Shown here piece after piece: positions 1-7,785 of a stretch of 38,848 nt of DNA. The notes under the pieces were generated by a model that saw only the letters and a program-made list of their open reading frames with translations, had not been told where the DNA came from and made no database searches. This DNA comes from Sphingopyxis sp. 2PD (GTDB lineage Bacteria; Pseudomonadota; Alphaproteobacteria; Sphingomonadales; Sphingomonadaceae). The position numbers were made by a program, and so were the translations under genes. Location of the stretch: the NCBI RefSeq assembly GCF_005503695.1, contig NZ_SCMU01000030.1:1-38848 (forward strand), read 5' to 3'. Position 1 is the first letter of the stretch; the number at the start of each line of letters is the position of its first letter.

Positions 1-121
1 GAATGCGGGCCGGGCCAATGTTGCTGAGCAGCGCTGCGGGGGGGCGATGATCGCTGCTCGAACGGGAAACGAGCAAGATGTCCGATAAGTTCCCGAAAAA
101 AGTGATCGCAGCGAAATATTT

Positions 122-151
122 TTCGATTTTTTCTTCGCCGAGAAAATCGAA
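122..151. terminator. possible hairpin downstream of mgtE
   Basis: A 9-bp perfect stem (TTCGATTTT at 122-130 against AAAATCGAA at 143-151) encloses a 12-base loop. It lies about 20 bases past the mgtE stop, where a terminator would sit for that minus-strand gene. There is no clean T-run after it in the mgtE direction, so the terminator role is only plausible. Nothing else in bases 1-171 looks like a gene. Confidence 0.3.
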
Positions 152-171
152 TTTGGATTCCAATGGCTTGA

Positions 172-1626
172 TTACGTCAGCGTGGTCAGTCCGCTGAGTA
201 CCGCCAGCCCCAGGAAGGCCAGAAAGCCCATGGAATCGGTGGTCATGGTGACGAAAATGGAGCTTGCCACCGCCGGATCCTGATCGAGCCGGTCGAGCAA
301 CAGCGGGATCGCGACACCGGCGACCCCGGCGACGAAGATGTTGACGACCATCGCCGCGGCGATCACCGCGCCGAGCTGCGGGTTGGCGAACCATAGCGCG
401 GTCGCACAGCCCGCGATCACGGCAATCGTGCCGCCATTGAGCAGCGCGATCTTCATCTCGCGCCAGATCGCGCGCCAGCTGTTCGAATCGGTGAGCTGGT
501 TCATCGCGAGCGCGCGCACCGTCACCGCCAGCGTCTGGGTTCCCGCGTTGCCGCCGACCCCGGCGACGATCGGCATCAGCGCGGCGAGCGCGACCATCTG
601 TTCGATCGCACCGCCGAAAAATCCGACGATCGAGGACGCGAGCAACGCCGTGCCAAGGTTGGCGACGAGCCAGCGCACGCGCGCGCTGTATGTTTCGCGG
701 ATCGGTTCGTTGATGTCGCCATCGCCAGCACCCGACAGGCGGAGAATATCCTCGCCCGCCTCTTCCTGGATGATGTGCACGATGTCGTCGACCGTGATCA
801 TCCCGACCAGCCGCCCAGCCTTGTCAACGACTGCGGCGGAAATCAGCGCATATTTCTGGAAGCGCAGCGCGACCTCTTCCTGGTCCATGTCGATCGGGAT
901 CAACGTCTGCTCGCGCTTCATCACGTCGCTGATCGCGATGTCGCGCGGGGTGCGCAGGATCCAGCTGAGCTGACAGGTGCCGATGGGGCGGTGCATCGGA
1001 TCGACGACAAAGATTTCCCAAAAATCGCTGGTCAGCGTGGTGTCTTCGCGCAGCCGGTCGATCACGTCGCCGACGGTCACATGTTCGGGCACCGCGACCA
1101 GATCGCGCTGCATCAGGCGCCCGGCCGATTCCTCGGGGAAAGACAGCGCATCCTCGATCGCGGCGCGATCTTCGGGCTCCATCGCGTCGAGCACCGCCTG
1201 CTGCTCGTCGGCTTCCATATCCTCGATGATCGCGACGGCATCGTCGGTATCGAGTTCGGATGCGAGTTCGGCGACCTGTTCGGGCGCGAGCAGGTCGATC
1301 AGCTCCTCGCGCACATAATCGTTCATTTCCGCGAGCACGTCGGCCGACAGCATGTTGCCCAGCACCGCCGCCAGCATCGGGCGTTCGTCGCTCCGCGCCA
1401 GTTCGAACAGGTCGGCGATGTCGGCGGGGTGCAGGCGCCCGATCCGCTCACGTGCGGCTTCGCCTTCGCCGGCCTCGGCGAGTTCGATGACGTCGCGGAC
1501 GAATTCGGGCTTCAGTCGATCGTCTTCGTCCAGCTCGGTTTCGGGCTCGCGCGGCGGCTGATCACGATCCCGGTCATCGGCGGCGATGAGGTCGTCCGGC
1601 GGCAGGGATTCTTCGCGTTTGTCCAT
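172..1626 (-). CDS. mgtE: magnesium transporter MgtE
   Basis: Mg2+-gated inner-membrane channel importing magnesium (family knowledge). The 484-residue product has the full architecture: an acidic N-terminal helical MgtE_N domain, two CBS domains (conserved DLVAVPEHVTV and later MITVDDIVHIIQEE segments), and a C-terminal membrane part with about five hydrophobic helices. The conserved pore segment containing GVGGNAGTQ is present. I chose the ATG at 1626 because GGGAGG lies just upstream; an in-frame start at 1716 would add 30 residues with no domain. The gene is divergent from the cyclophilin gene. The strongly acidic N-terminal domain is normal for the Mg2+-sensing part of this family. No Mg2+ riboswitch is recognisable in the short leader. 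Confidence 0.93.
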   Translation of the reverse strand: MDKREESLPPDDLIAADDRDRDQPPREPETELDEDDRLKPEFVRDVIELAEAGEGEAARERIGRLHPADIADLFELARSDERPMLAAVLGNMLSADVLAEMNDYVREELIDLLAPEQVAELASELDTDDAVAIIEDMEADEQQAVLDAMEPEDRAAIEDALSFPEESAGRLMQRDLVAVPEHVTVGDVIDRLREDTTLTSDFWEIFVVDPMHRPIGTCQLSWILRTPRDIAISDVMKREQTLIPIDMDQEEVALRFQKYALISAAVVDKAGRLVGMITVDDIVHIIQEEAGEDILRLSGAGDGDINEPIRETYSARVRWLVANLGTALLASSIVGFFGGAIEQMVALAALMPIVAGVGGNAGTQTLAVTVRALAMNQLTDSNSWRAIWREMKIALLNGGTIAVIAGCATALWFANPQLGAVIAAAMVVNIFVAGVAGVAIPLLLDRLDQDPAVASSIFVTMTTDSMGFLAFLGLAVLSGLTTLT

Positions 1627-1782
1627 CGCGCGGTCCTCCCTGGTTTTTGGCGGCGTCCGAGTTTCCCCTAGTGCCGCGACCCGCGGATGGCAACGCTGCG
1701 AACACCTTTTTGGCATTTAGTGCGTGGCTTTGATCGCGGCGGCAGCTATGGGACCGCCAACGCAGACCGCAGGAGTCCCATC

Positions 1783-2229
1783 ATGTCCGAAACACTCACC
1801 CTCTCGCTCTCGACCGGCGATGTCGTCATCCGTCTCCGCCCCGATCTCGCGCCGCAACATGTCGAACGCATCTCGTCGCTCGCCAAGGAAGGCTTTTACG
1901 ACGGCGTCGTGTTCCACCGCGTAATCCCCGGCTTCATGGCGCAGGGCGGCGACCCGACGGGAACCGGCATGGGCGGCAGCCAGCTTCCCGACCTGCCGCA
2001 GGAATTCAACAGCGAGCCGCACGTCCGCGGTGTGTGTTCGATGGCGCGCGCGCAGAATCCGAACAGCGCGAACAGCCAGTTCTTCATCTGCTTTGACGAC
2101 GCACGCTTCCTCGACAACCAGTACACCGTCTGGGGTGAAGTGATCGAAGGCATGGAAAATGTCGACGCGCTGCCCAAGGGCGAGCCGCCGCGCGAGCCCG
2201 GCAAGATCGTGAAAGCGACGGTTAGCTGA
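1783..2229 (+). CDS. cyclophilin-type peptidyl-prolyl cis-trans isomerase
   Basis: Catalyses cis-trans isomerisation of proline peptide bonds. At 148 residues it is a single minimal cyclophilin domain with no signal peptide, so it is probably cytoplasmic (PpiB-like). Visible family motifs are FHRVIPGFMAQGGD (catalytic Arg in the FHRVI segment), NSANSQFFI and the C-terminal VWGEVIEGM. The ATG at 1783 is preceded by AGGAG at 1771-1775; an upstream in-frame start would add a non-conserved leader. The gene stands alone, divergent from mgtE and convergent with the nitronate monooxygenase-like gene, with a palindromic repeat starting 7 bases after its stop. Confidence 0.93.
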   Translation: MSETLTLSLSTGDVVIRLRPDLAPQHVERISSLAKEGFYDGVVFHRVIPGFMAQGGDPTGTGMGGSQLPDLPQEFNSEPHVRGVCSMARAQNPNSANSQFFICFDDARFLDNQYTVWGEVIEGMENVDALPKGEPPREPGKIVKATVS

Positions 2230-2235
2230 TCGCCG

Positions 2236-2410
2236 ATCCTTCCCCCTTGATGGGGGAAGGATATGGAGCCTCATCGCGAAGCGATTAGGCGGAGTTGGAT
2301 GGGGGTGACGGTGCGTCCTTGCACCATCGTTTCAGGTGGAGAGCGCACCCCCTCCGTTGCGACTAGGCGGCAAGCCGCCAAGTCTTGCTGCCTCCCCCAT
2401 GGAGGGGGAC
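2236..2410. repeat. intergenic palindromic repeat R1 (CCTTCCCCC family), convergent gap
   Basis: It opens with a perfect 11-bp hairpin (ATCCTTCCCCC at 2236-2246 against GGGGGAAGGAT at 2252-2262, 5-base loop). It closes with a related C-rich/G-rich segment near 2390-2410, so the outer ends are imperfect inverted repeats. The middle (GCGATTAGGCGG, later GACTAGGCGGC) holds no gene. It fills the gap between the convergent cyclophilin and nitronate monooxygenase-like genes. The left hairpin could act as a terminator for the cyclophilin gene, but it has no T-run. Confidence 0.7.
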
Positions 2411-2422
2411 GTACTTGGTGCA

Positions 2423-3559
2423 TTATTCCCCGATGAAGCCGTTCAGTCGTTCGCACGCGGCGACCCAGTCCTGCTTGAATTCCTGCACGACCTGTCCGGC
2501 GCCCATCGCCTCGTTCATCAATCCGACGCCCTGACCGACCCAATAGGTCGCGAGCGCCTTGGCGCCTTCGTGGCCGCCTTCGGACAATTTATCGACCTTG
2601 CGCAGCGCGGGCTCGCTGACCAGTGATTGCAGCGGCATCGGCAGCGGTTTGGGCGCGCCGTCGGCTTCCCATGCGTCGGTCCACGGTGAACGGAGCTGGC
2701 GCGAGGGTTTGCCGGTGCGGCTTTTCGAGCGCACGGTGTCGCGCGCGGACGCGGCGAGCATCTTTTCCTTCACGACAGGATTGGTTTCGGCTTCGGCGGT
2801 GGTGAGCCACACCGACCCGCACCATGCGCCATGCGCGCCCATCGCCATCGCCGCCGCCATCTGGCGCCCGGTGACGATGCCGCCTGCGGCGAGGATCGGC
2901 GTCGTGTCGCCGATTGCGTCGAGCGCCGCCGCGACCTCCGGGACCAGCACCATCGTTGCGACTTCGCCGCAATGGCCGCCCGCTTCACCGCCCGCGACGA
3001 CCAGAATGTCGACTCCCGCGCGAACCTGCGCCAGCGCGTGGTCGCGGGTGCCGACCAGCGCGGCGACAGGAACATTGTGGCGCTTGCCGAGCTCGAGCAT
3101 CAGCGGCGGGGGGACGCCCAGCGCGTTGGCGATCAGGCGGATCGGATGGCGGAACGCGACTTCCAGCAGTCTTGCCGCGCCATCCTCGTGCATATTGTCG
3201 CCAAAGCTCTGGCGGCTTTCCATCGCGGCGTCGAGCCCCGAAGCATCGACGTCATATTTGCCGAGCAGGTCGGCGGCAAACTGAAGATGCGTTTCGGGGA
3301 CTTTCGCCGCGCCGGACGAGGGCGCCTCGCCCTTGCCGACGAAGCTGTTGGGGACGATCAGGTCAACGCCATAGGGCTTGCCGCCGATATGCGCGTCGAT
3401 CCACTGCAACTCTTCCTCAAGCCGTTCGGGCGGCAGCGCCGCGGCGCCAAAGACGCCCATGCCGCCCGCCTTTGATACGGCGACGACGACGTCGCGGCAG
3501 TGCGAGAAGGCGAGCAGGGGGAAATCAATGGCGAGCATCGCGCAGATGGGTGATTGCAT
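2423..3559 (-). CDS. nitronate monooxygenase / 2-nitropropane dioxygenase-like FMN protein
   Basis: Member of the FMN-dependent TIM-barrel family that includes nitronate monooxygenases and FabK-like enoyl reductases. The 378-residue protein carries the family phosphate-binding signature GGEAGGHCGEV (about residues 190-200) and a second glycine-rich strand, ILAAGGIVTGRQ (about 222-233). The N-terminal segment VSKAGGMGVFGA is also typical. The ATG at 3559 follows GGAGAGG. The true substrate cannot be read from sequence; many homologues are annotated by family only. The divergent gap to nadC contains a LiuR-like operator (3615-3630), which hints at a link with branched-chain amino-acid or acyl-CoA catabolism, but that is inference. 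Confidence 0.85.
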   Translation of the reverse strand: MQSPICAMLAIDFPLLAFSHCRDVVVAVSKAGGMGVFGAAALPPERLEEELQWIDAHIGGKPYGVDLIVPNSFVGKGEAPSSGAAKVPETHLQFAADLLGKYDVDASGLDAAMESRQSFGDNMHEDGAARLLEVAFRHPIRLIANALGVPPPLMLELGKRHNVPVAALVGTRDHALAQVRAGVDILVVAGGEAGGHCGEVATMVLVPEVAAALDAIGDTTPILAAGGIVTGRQMAAAMAMGAHGAWCGSVWLTTAEAETNPVVKEKMLAASARDTVRSKSRTGKPSRQLRSPWTDAWEADGAPKPLPMPLQSLVSEPALRKVDKLSEGGHEGAKALATYWVGQGVGLMNEAMGAGQVVQEFKQDWVAACERLNGFIGE

Positions 3560-3614
3560 TGGGCCTCTCCGGATGTGGACTAAAGTACCACGTAGCGTGC
3601 ATGTCAGCGTTAGT

Positions 3615-3630
3615 TTACGTAAACGTCAAG
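3615..3630 (-). promoter_or_regulatory. LiuR-like (MerR family) operator
   Basis: On the minus strand the site reads TTGACGTTTACGTAAA. It overlaps a perfect 12-bp palindrome, GTTTACGTAAAC, at 3614-3625. It matches the motif I recall for the MerR-family regulator LiuR, which controls branched-chain amino-acid and acyl-CoA degradation genes in proteobacteria. It lies 56-71 bases upstream of the nitronate monooxygenase-like start and 35-50 bases upstream of nadC. No MerR regulator is encoded in this window. Confidence 0.5.
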
Positions 3631-3664
3631 TTGATTTGCTGCGGCCGCCCATTATCGCAGTCCG

Positions 3665-4513
3665 ATGACCCAGTTTTCCCTTCCTGACTTCGACCTCGAC
3701 GCCTTTGTTCGCGCTACCCTTGCCGAGGATCTCGGGTCGGGCGGTGACATCACCTCGATGGCGGTGATTCCCGCTGACGCGCGCTTTGGCGGGGTGATGG
3801 ACAGCCGTGATGCGATCATCGTCGCGGGTTTGCCGATCGCCGAAGCTTTCTTTCGCGCACTCGATCCTGTCATGGAGATCGAAATCCTGATCGCCGAAGG
3901 TGCCGAAGTGGCCGCGGGCAGCGATTTGATGCGCCTGTCGGGCAATGCCCACGCGATGCTGACCGCCGAACGGTCGGCGTTGAATACGGTCCAGCATCTG
4001 TCGGGGATCGCGACGATGACGCGGCAATATGTGAACGCGCTGGCCGGAACCGGCGCGACGTTGCTCGACACGCGCAAGACGATCCCCGGCCTGCGCGTGC
4101 TGGAAAAATATGCGACGCGGATCGGCGGCGCGAAGAATCACCGTATGGGCCTGTGGGACGCGGCGATGATCAAGGACAATCATGTCGCGGTCGCCGGTTC
4201 GGTCGAGGAAGCGGTGCGGCGTGCGGTCGCGGCCAGGATCGCCGACATCATTGTCGAGGTCGACCGGGTGGCGCAGGTCGAGCCCGCGCTCGCCGCCGGG
4301 GCGACGCATCTCTTGCTCGACAATATGACGCTCGATGAATTGCGCGAATGTGTGGCGCTGGTCGATGGCAAGGTGCCGACCGAGGCGTCGGGCGGGGTGC
4401 GGCTCGACACGATCGGCGCGATCGGCGCGACCGGGGTGACCTATGTGTCGGTCGGGCGGTTGACGCAGTCGGCGCCCGCGGCGGACATCGGGCTCGATTT
4501 TGCGCTGGTTTGA
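3665..4513 (+). CDS. nadC: nicotinate-nucleotide pyrophosphorylase (quinolinate phosphoribosyltransferase)
   Basis: Converts quinolinate plus PRPP to nicotinate mononucleotide, CO2 and PPi in de novo NAD synthesis. The 282-residue length is normal for the family. Signature segments are AEDLGSGGDITS near the N-terminus, AERSALNTVQHLSGIAT, LDTRKTIPGLRVLEKYA, and the barrel segment EASGGVRLDTIGAIGATGV. The ATG at 3665 has only a weak ribosome-binding site. Neither nadA nor nadB is nearby, so the pathway is split in this genome. The stop is followed within 8 bases by a palindromic repeat and then the RNase T2 reading frame. Confidence 0.96.
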   Translation: MTQFSLPDFDLDAFVRATLAEDLGSGGDITSMAVIPADARFGGVMDSRDAIIVAGLPIAEAFFRALDPVMEIEILIAEGAEVAAGSDLMRLSGNAHAMLTAERSALNTVQHLSGIATMTRQYVNALAGTGATLLDTRKTIPGLRVLEKYATRIGGAKNHRMGLWDAAMIKDNHVAVAGSVEEAVRRAVAARIADIIVEVDRVAQVEPALAAGATHLLLDNMTLDELRECVALVDGKVPTEASGGVRLDTIGAIGATGVTYVSVGRLTQSAPAADIGLDFALV

Positions 4514-5330
4514 AGATTCTACCGTCGCCCCCGCGAAGGCGGGGGCCGCTGCCGTTTTACCCAGCGACGGAGGAAAGGGCCGACGGCGGCCCCCGTCTGC
4601 GCGGGGGCGACGGTGGAGGGCCGCGACCGCACTCGCGCTGCTCCTCGTACCCACAGCAGCCCAAGCGCAGGCGCTCGCCTGCAAAATCCCCGATCGCATC
4701 CCGGTGCCGCGGCTCGACCAGCCCAAGCGCGGCGAACCGGTGCGCAAGACGCCGACCACCGGCTATCTGCTGGCCATGAGCTGGTCGCCGCAGCATTGCG
4801 CCACTGTCCGCAATCCCCGCGACGCGCGCGACCGGTTCCAGTGCGCGGGCGAAAATGGCCGTTTTGGCTGGGTGCTCCACGGGCTATGGCCCGAAACCGG
4901 CAGCCGTGACTATCCGCAATGGTGCCGCCCGGCCAAGATCGTGCCGCAGCCCGTGCTCCGCGAGCATTTGTGCATGACGCCGTCGGCGCAGCTGCTCCAG
5001 CATGAATGGGCCAAGCATGGTACCTGCATGAGCCCGCATCCCGCCGCCTATTTCCGCTCGGCCGCGATCTTGTTCGGCGCGGTGCGCTTTCCTGACATGG
5101 CGGCGTTGGGGTCGAAGCCGCAAACCGCGGGGAGTATCCGCCGCGCCTTTGCCGCGGCCAACAAGGGCGTGACCGCGCCGATGATTGCGGTGACGACCGA
5201 CCGGCAGGGGTGGCTCAAAGAGGTGCGGCTGTGCCTTGGACCGCGGATGCGGCCGCAGCGCTGCAAGCCGTTTCAGGTCGGCGTCCGCGACGCGCGGACG
5301 GTGCGGGTCCGACCTATCCCAAAGGATTAG
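4500..5330 (+). CDS. secreted ribonuclease T2 family protein
   Basis: Periplasmic or secreted RNase of the T2 family, which cleaves single-stranded RNA through a 2',3'-cyclic phosphate. Both active-site blocks are present: HGLWPE (His about 127) and HEWAKHGTC (His168, Glu169, His173). Several cysteines suit disulfides in an exported protein. A signal peptide is evident (ALALLLVPTAAQAQA, about residues 44-58). The start is odd. The only in-frame candidate found is TTG at 4500, which overlaps the nadC end by 14 bases and puts a roughly 40-residue leader, encoded mostly by palindromic repeat R2, before the signal peptide. No ATG, GTG or TTG exists in frame between the repeat and the signal sequence. 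The repeat may have displaced the original start codon. Confidence 0.85.
   Translation: MRWFEDSTVAPAKAGAAAVLPSDGGKGRRRPPSARGRRWRAATALALLLVPTAAQAQALACKIPDRIPVPRLDQPKRGEPVRKTPTTGYLLAMSWSPQHCATVRNPRDARDRFQCAGENGRFGWVLHGLWPETGSRDYPQWCRPAKIVPQPVLREHLCMTPSAQLLQHEWAKHGTCMSPHPAAYFRSAAILFGAVRFPDMAALGSKPQTAGSIRRAFAAANKGVTAPMIAVTTDRQGWLKEVRLCLGPRMRPQRCKPFQVGVRDARTVRVRPIPKD
4521..4614. repeat. palindromic repeat R2 (CGTCGCCCCCGCG family) inside an apparent coding leader
   Basis: Inverted arms at 4521-4553 and 4585-4614 (ACCGTCGCCCCCGCG at the outer edge of each) are separated by about 30 bases. The arms match with a few mismatches and a small internal length difference. It is the same family as R5 at 10097-10188. 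The element begins 7 bases after the nadC stop and is translated in the only open frame leading into the RNase T2 signal peptide. Confidence 0.8.
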
Positions 5331-5360
5331 CCACTGTGCCGCTTTGACACGCCGCATCTG

Positions 5361-5377
5361 TTAACGATCTTTTAACC
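5361..5377 (+). promoter_or_regulatory. CtrA-type box TTAA-N7-TTAACC
   Basis: TTAA at 5361-5364, seven bases, then TTAACC at 5372-5377 is a full match to the alphaproteobacterial CtrA consensus TTAA-N7-TTAAC. A further half-site, GTTAAG, lies at 5388-5393. The box sits 37-53 bases before the ATG of the 73-residue gene, a normal distance for overlap with its promoter. CtrA is the cell-cycle and motility response regulator of alphaproteobacteria; control of this gene is inferred. Confidence 0.6.
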
Positions 5378-5413
5378 TTACCAAGTCGTTAAGACCGGCT
5401 TAGCTTGCCGGCC

Positions 5414-5635
5414 ATGGACTCGGATCACATCGATATTCGCCGCCGGATTCAGGCGCATAGTGCCCGCCAGCTGACCATCGCGCGGCTGAGCGCGCCTGCA
5501 GACTGGCAGGGCGAATTGCGGCAGGCGCTGGCGGCGCACCGCGAGCCGGTGACGATTTTTGCGGGCAGCGACTTGCGGCTGTTTTTGCAGAGCTTCGCGG
5601 TGTTTTTTACCGCGACGATGATGTTTTTGATCTGA
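5414..5635 (+). CDS. small protein with C-terminal membrane anchor, function unknown
   Basis: I do not recognise a family. The 73-residue product has a charged, helical N-terminal part (segment DIRRRIQAHSARQ) followed by one hydrophobic stretch reaching the very C-terminus (SFAVFFTATMMFLI), so it would be a tail-anchored inner-membrane protein with the N-terminus in the cytoplasm. ATG at 5414 is preferred over an in-frame TTG at 5405. A perfect CtrA-type box lies just upstream, suggesting cell-cycle or motility-linked expression. It follows the RNase T2 gene on the same strand after an 83-base gap and faces the MFS gene across repeat R3. It could be a conserved sphingomonad hypothetical protein, which I cannot test here. 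Confidence 0.65.
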   Translation: MDSDHIDIRRRIQAHSARQLTIARLSAPADWQGELRQALAAHREPVTIFAGSDLRLFLQSFAVFFTATMMFLI

Positions 5636-5667
5636 GGTCGGGTTCGGGCGGAAGCCTGCCGATCCGA

Positions 5668-5742
5668 TCGTCCCCTCGGACTTGATCCGGGGTCGATGAC
5701 TTCGGCGCTGCTGTGGATCCCGGATCTAGTCCGGGATGACGG
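5668..5742. repeat. palindromic repeat R3 (CCGTCATCCCGG family, degenerate)
   Basis: The right arm at 5715-5742 contains a perfect 8-bp hairpin (ATCCCGGA/TCCGGGAT, 5717-5737). The left arm at 5668-5695 is an imperfect inverted copy. The right arm read on the minus strand begins CCGTCATCCCGG, the same start as R4. It lies in the convergent gap between the 73-residue gene and the MFS gene. Confidence 0.6.
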
Positions 5743-5789
5743 ATAAAGAGCTGTCCGCTTCCATCCCGTATCAGCCGTTTGCCGCCAAC

Positions 5790-7061
5790 TTAATCGCACG
5801 CCTTGTGCAGCTTCCACGCCAGCACGGCGGAGACCAGACACATCGCGGCGACCATCAGCAGCGTGTCGTCGATGGTCAGGCCGATCCCGATCAGCACGCT
5901 GAGCAGCAAGGTTGCCGCCACCATGAAGCCCGAATTGACGATATTGTTCGCCGCCACGGTGCGCGCGGTCTGTGATTTGGCGACGGTGGTGGTCAGGAAG
6001 GCGTAGAGCGGGACGACGAACATGCCGCCCGCGATCGCGATGCCGAGCAAATCGAGGATGATGCGGTCGCCGGTCGTCAGCGCCAGAAAGTCGCGCCAGT
6101 TCATCAGGCCGGTGCCGACATGCTCCCAGCCCTTCACATTCCACCACAGGTCGAGCACGAACAGTCCCATCACGATCACCGACCCTGGCGAATAGCGCGC
6201 CGAGACATGACCCTTGAGCAGCCGGTTGACGATGATCGAGCCGATCGCGACGCCGACCGAGAAGATCGCCGTGAATAGCGTCGCGACGGTGTTGTCGGCG
6301 CCGAGCGCATTCTTGACCAATGGCGGGAATTGGGCGGCGAGGATGGCGCCGATCGCCCAGAAGAAGCTGATCGACACGATCGCAAGGAACAGTCGCGGGA
6401 TGTGCATCGTCGAATTGACCAGCCGCCATGACGAGCGAAAGACATTATGGTCGATGACCAGCCCTTGCGCTTCGGTTTCGGGCGGCGCGGCTGGGACGTA
6501 GCTGGCGGTCAGGCGGCCGATGACGGCGACGATGATGATCCCGGGGATTGCGATATGTGGCGGGGTGAGGCCGCCGACGATGGTGCCACCGAGGATCGCA
6601 ATATAGGTGCCGGCTTCGACCCAACCGGTGCCGGCAAGCACCTCGTCCTCCTCCAGATGCTGGGGCAGGATCGCATATTTGATCGGGCCGAAAAAGGTCG
6701 AGTGCGTCCCCATTGCGAACAGCGCGAGCAGCATGACGGGCACCAGATGCAACCAGATGCCAATGGCGCCGACGATCATGATGAAGATTTCGGCCGTCTT
6801 GATCAGGCGGATCATCCGCGTCTTGTCGGTGCTGTCGGCGAGCTGCCCGGCGAGCGCCGAAAACAGGAAAAAAGGCAGGATGAACAGGCCGCCCGCCAGC
6901 GCGTTGAACCACGCCTCGGTCTCCGGATCCTTGTAGATGGTGAAGGTGACGAGGATCACCATCGCCATCTTGTAGAAATTGTCGTTGAAGGCGTTGAGGA
7001 ACTGGGTCGCGAACAGGGGCAGGAACCGGCGTTGCTTCATCAGCGCAAAAGAACCGGTCAT
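5790..7061 (-). CDS. MFS transporter, LplT-like (putative lysophospholipid transporter)
   Basis: Twelve-helix major-facilitator protein of about 423 residues. The N-terminal segment LFATQFLNAFNDNFYK is characteristic of the subfamily containing LplT and the MFS part of Aas-type fusions, which flips lysophospholipids inward for re-acylation. An MFS loop motif (GQLADSTDKTRMIR) follows helix 2. I placed the start at ATG 7061 (MTGSFALMKQRRF). An ATG at 7088 would add 9 residues and one at 7040 would remove 7; none has a strong ribosome-binding site. There is no acyltransferase partner next door. The divergent neighbour is pgsA, a phospholipid synthesis gene, which fits a membrane-lipid theme but proves nothing. 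Substrate is inferred from subfamily only. Confidence 0.8.
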   Translation of the reverse strand: MTGSFALMKQRRFLPLFATQFLNAFNDNFYKMAMVILVTFTIYKDPETEAWFNALAGGLFILPFFLFSALAGQLADSTDKTRMIRLIKTAEIFIMIVGAIGIWLHLVPVMLLALFAMGTHSTFFGPIKYAILPQHLEEDEVLAGTGWVEAGTYIAILGGTIVGGLTPPHIAIPGIIIVAVIGRLTASYVPAAPPETEAQGLVIDHNVFRSSWRLVNSTMHIPRLFLAIVSISFFWAIGAILAAQFPPLVKNALGADNTVATLFTAIFSVGVAIGSIIVNRLLKGHVSARYSPGSVIVMGLFVLDLWWNVKGWEHVGTGLMNWRDFLALTTGDRIILDLLGIAIAGGMFVVPLYAFLTTTVAKSQTARTVAANNIVNSGFMVAATLLLSVLIGIGLTIDDTLLMVAAMCLVSAVLAWKLHKACD

Positions 7062-7208
7062 TGAAAATCCACTTTTGCAGCCTGACATTCGGACAACGCC
7101 GCGACGTCACGGCAATATTGTTGTCGCGCGGGGGGCTTATCGGTTAGGGCATGCAGGGTCAAAGCCCATTTTGGGTTTAGCGCGCCGCAGCGGCGGGAAT
7201 CAGGGGTC

Positions 7209-7781
7209 ATGCTGAGTCTTCCGAACATCCTGACATTGTCGCGCATCCTGGCGGTGCCCATCCTGCTGTTCCTGCTGTGGCCGGGGGTGGTCGAAGGATC
7301 GCACCAGCCCAAGCCGATCGATTATGCGCTGGCGTTTGTCTTGTACTGCCTGATGGGCATTACCGATTATTTTGACGGTTATGTTGCACGCTCGCGCGGC
7401 ATCGTGTCGCGGCTGGGCGCTTTCCTCGATCCGATCGCCGACAAGATCATGATCGCGGCAGTCATCCTGTTGCTGGTGTTCACCCGCGACATCGCGGGTT
7501 ACCATGTCATTGCGGCGCTGATGATCCTGCTGCGCGAAATCATTGTGTCGGGGCTGCGCGAGTTTCTGGCGACGTTGCAGGTTTCGATGCCGGTCACCCA
7601 GCTGGCGAAATGGAAAACGACGTTCCAGCTCGTGTCGTTCGGCGCGCTGATCCTGGCCGGAGCGCTCCCTGCGTTCGAGTGGGTCAAGACGGTCGGGCTG
7701 GCGACGCTGTGGGGCGCGGCGGTACTGACGCTGATCACCGGCTGGGATTATCTGCGCGTCGGCCTAAAGCATATGGACTAG
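7209..7781 (+). CDS. pgsA: CDP-diacylglycerol-glycerol-3-phosphate 3-phosphatidyltransferase
   Basis: Makes phosphatidylglycerophosphate, the committed step to phosphatidylglycerol and cardiolipin, in the inner membrane. The 190-residue protein has the complete CDP-alcohol phosphatidyltransferase motif DG-x2-AR-x8-G-x3-D-x3-D: DGYVARSRG, then LGAFLDPIADK. It has several transmembrane helices, and the N-terminal MLSLPNILTLSRI is typical. ATG at 7209 follows GGGG. The moaD start is only 4 bases after the stop, so pgsA, moaD and moaE probably form one transcript. Confidence 0.95.
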   Translation: MLSLPNILTLSRILAVPILLFLLWPGVVEGSHQPKPIDYALAFVLYCLMGITDYFDGYVARSRGIVSRLGAFLDPIADKIMIAAVILLLVFTRDIAGYHVIAALMILLREIIVSGLREFLATLQVSMPVTQLAKWKTTFQLVSFGALILAGALPAFEWVKTVGLATLWGAAVLTLITGWDYLRVGLKHMD

Positions 7782-7785
7782 CGCG

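Noticed and set aside
2236..2262. R1 left hairpin as a classical rho-independent terminator
   Set aside because: The stem is strong but no T-run follows, so I kept it as a repeat with possible terminator function only.
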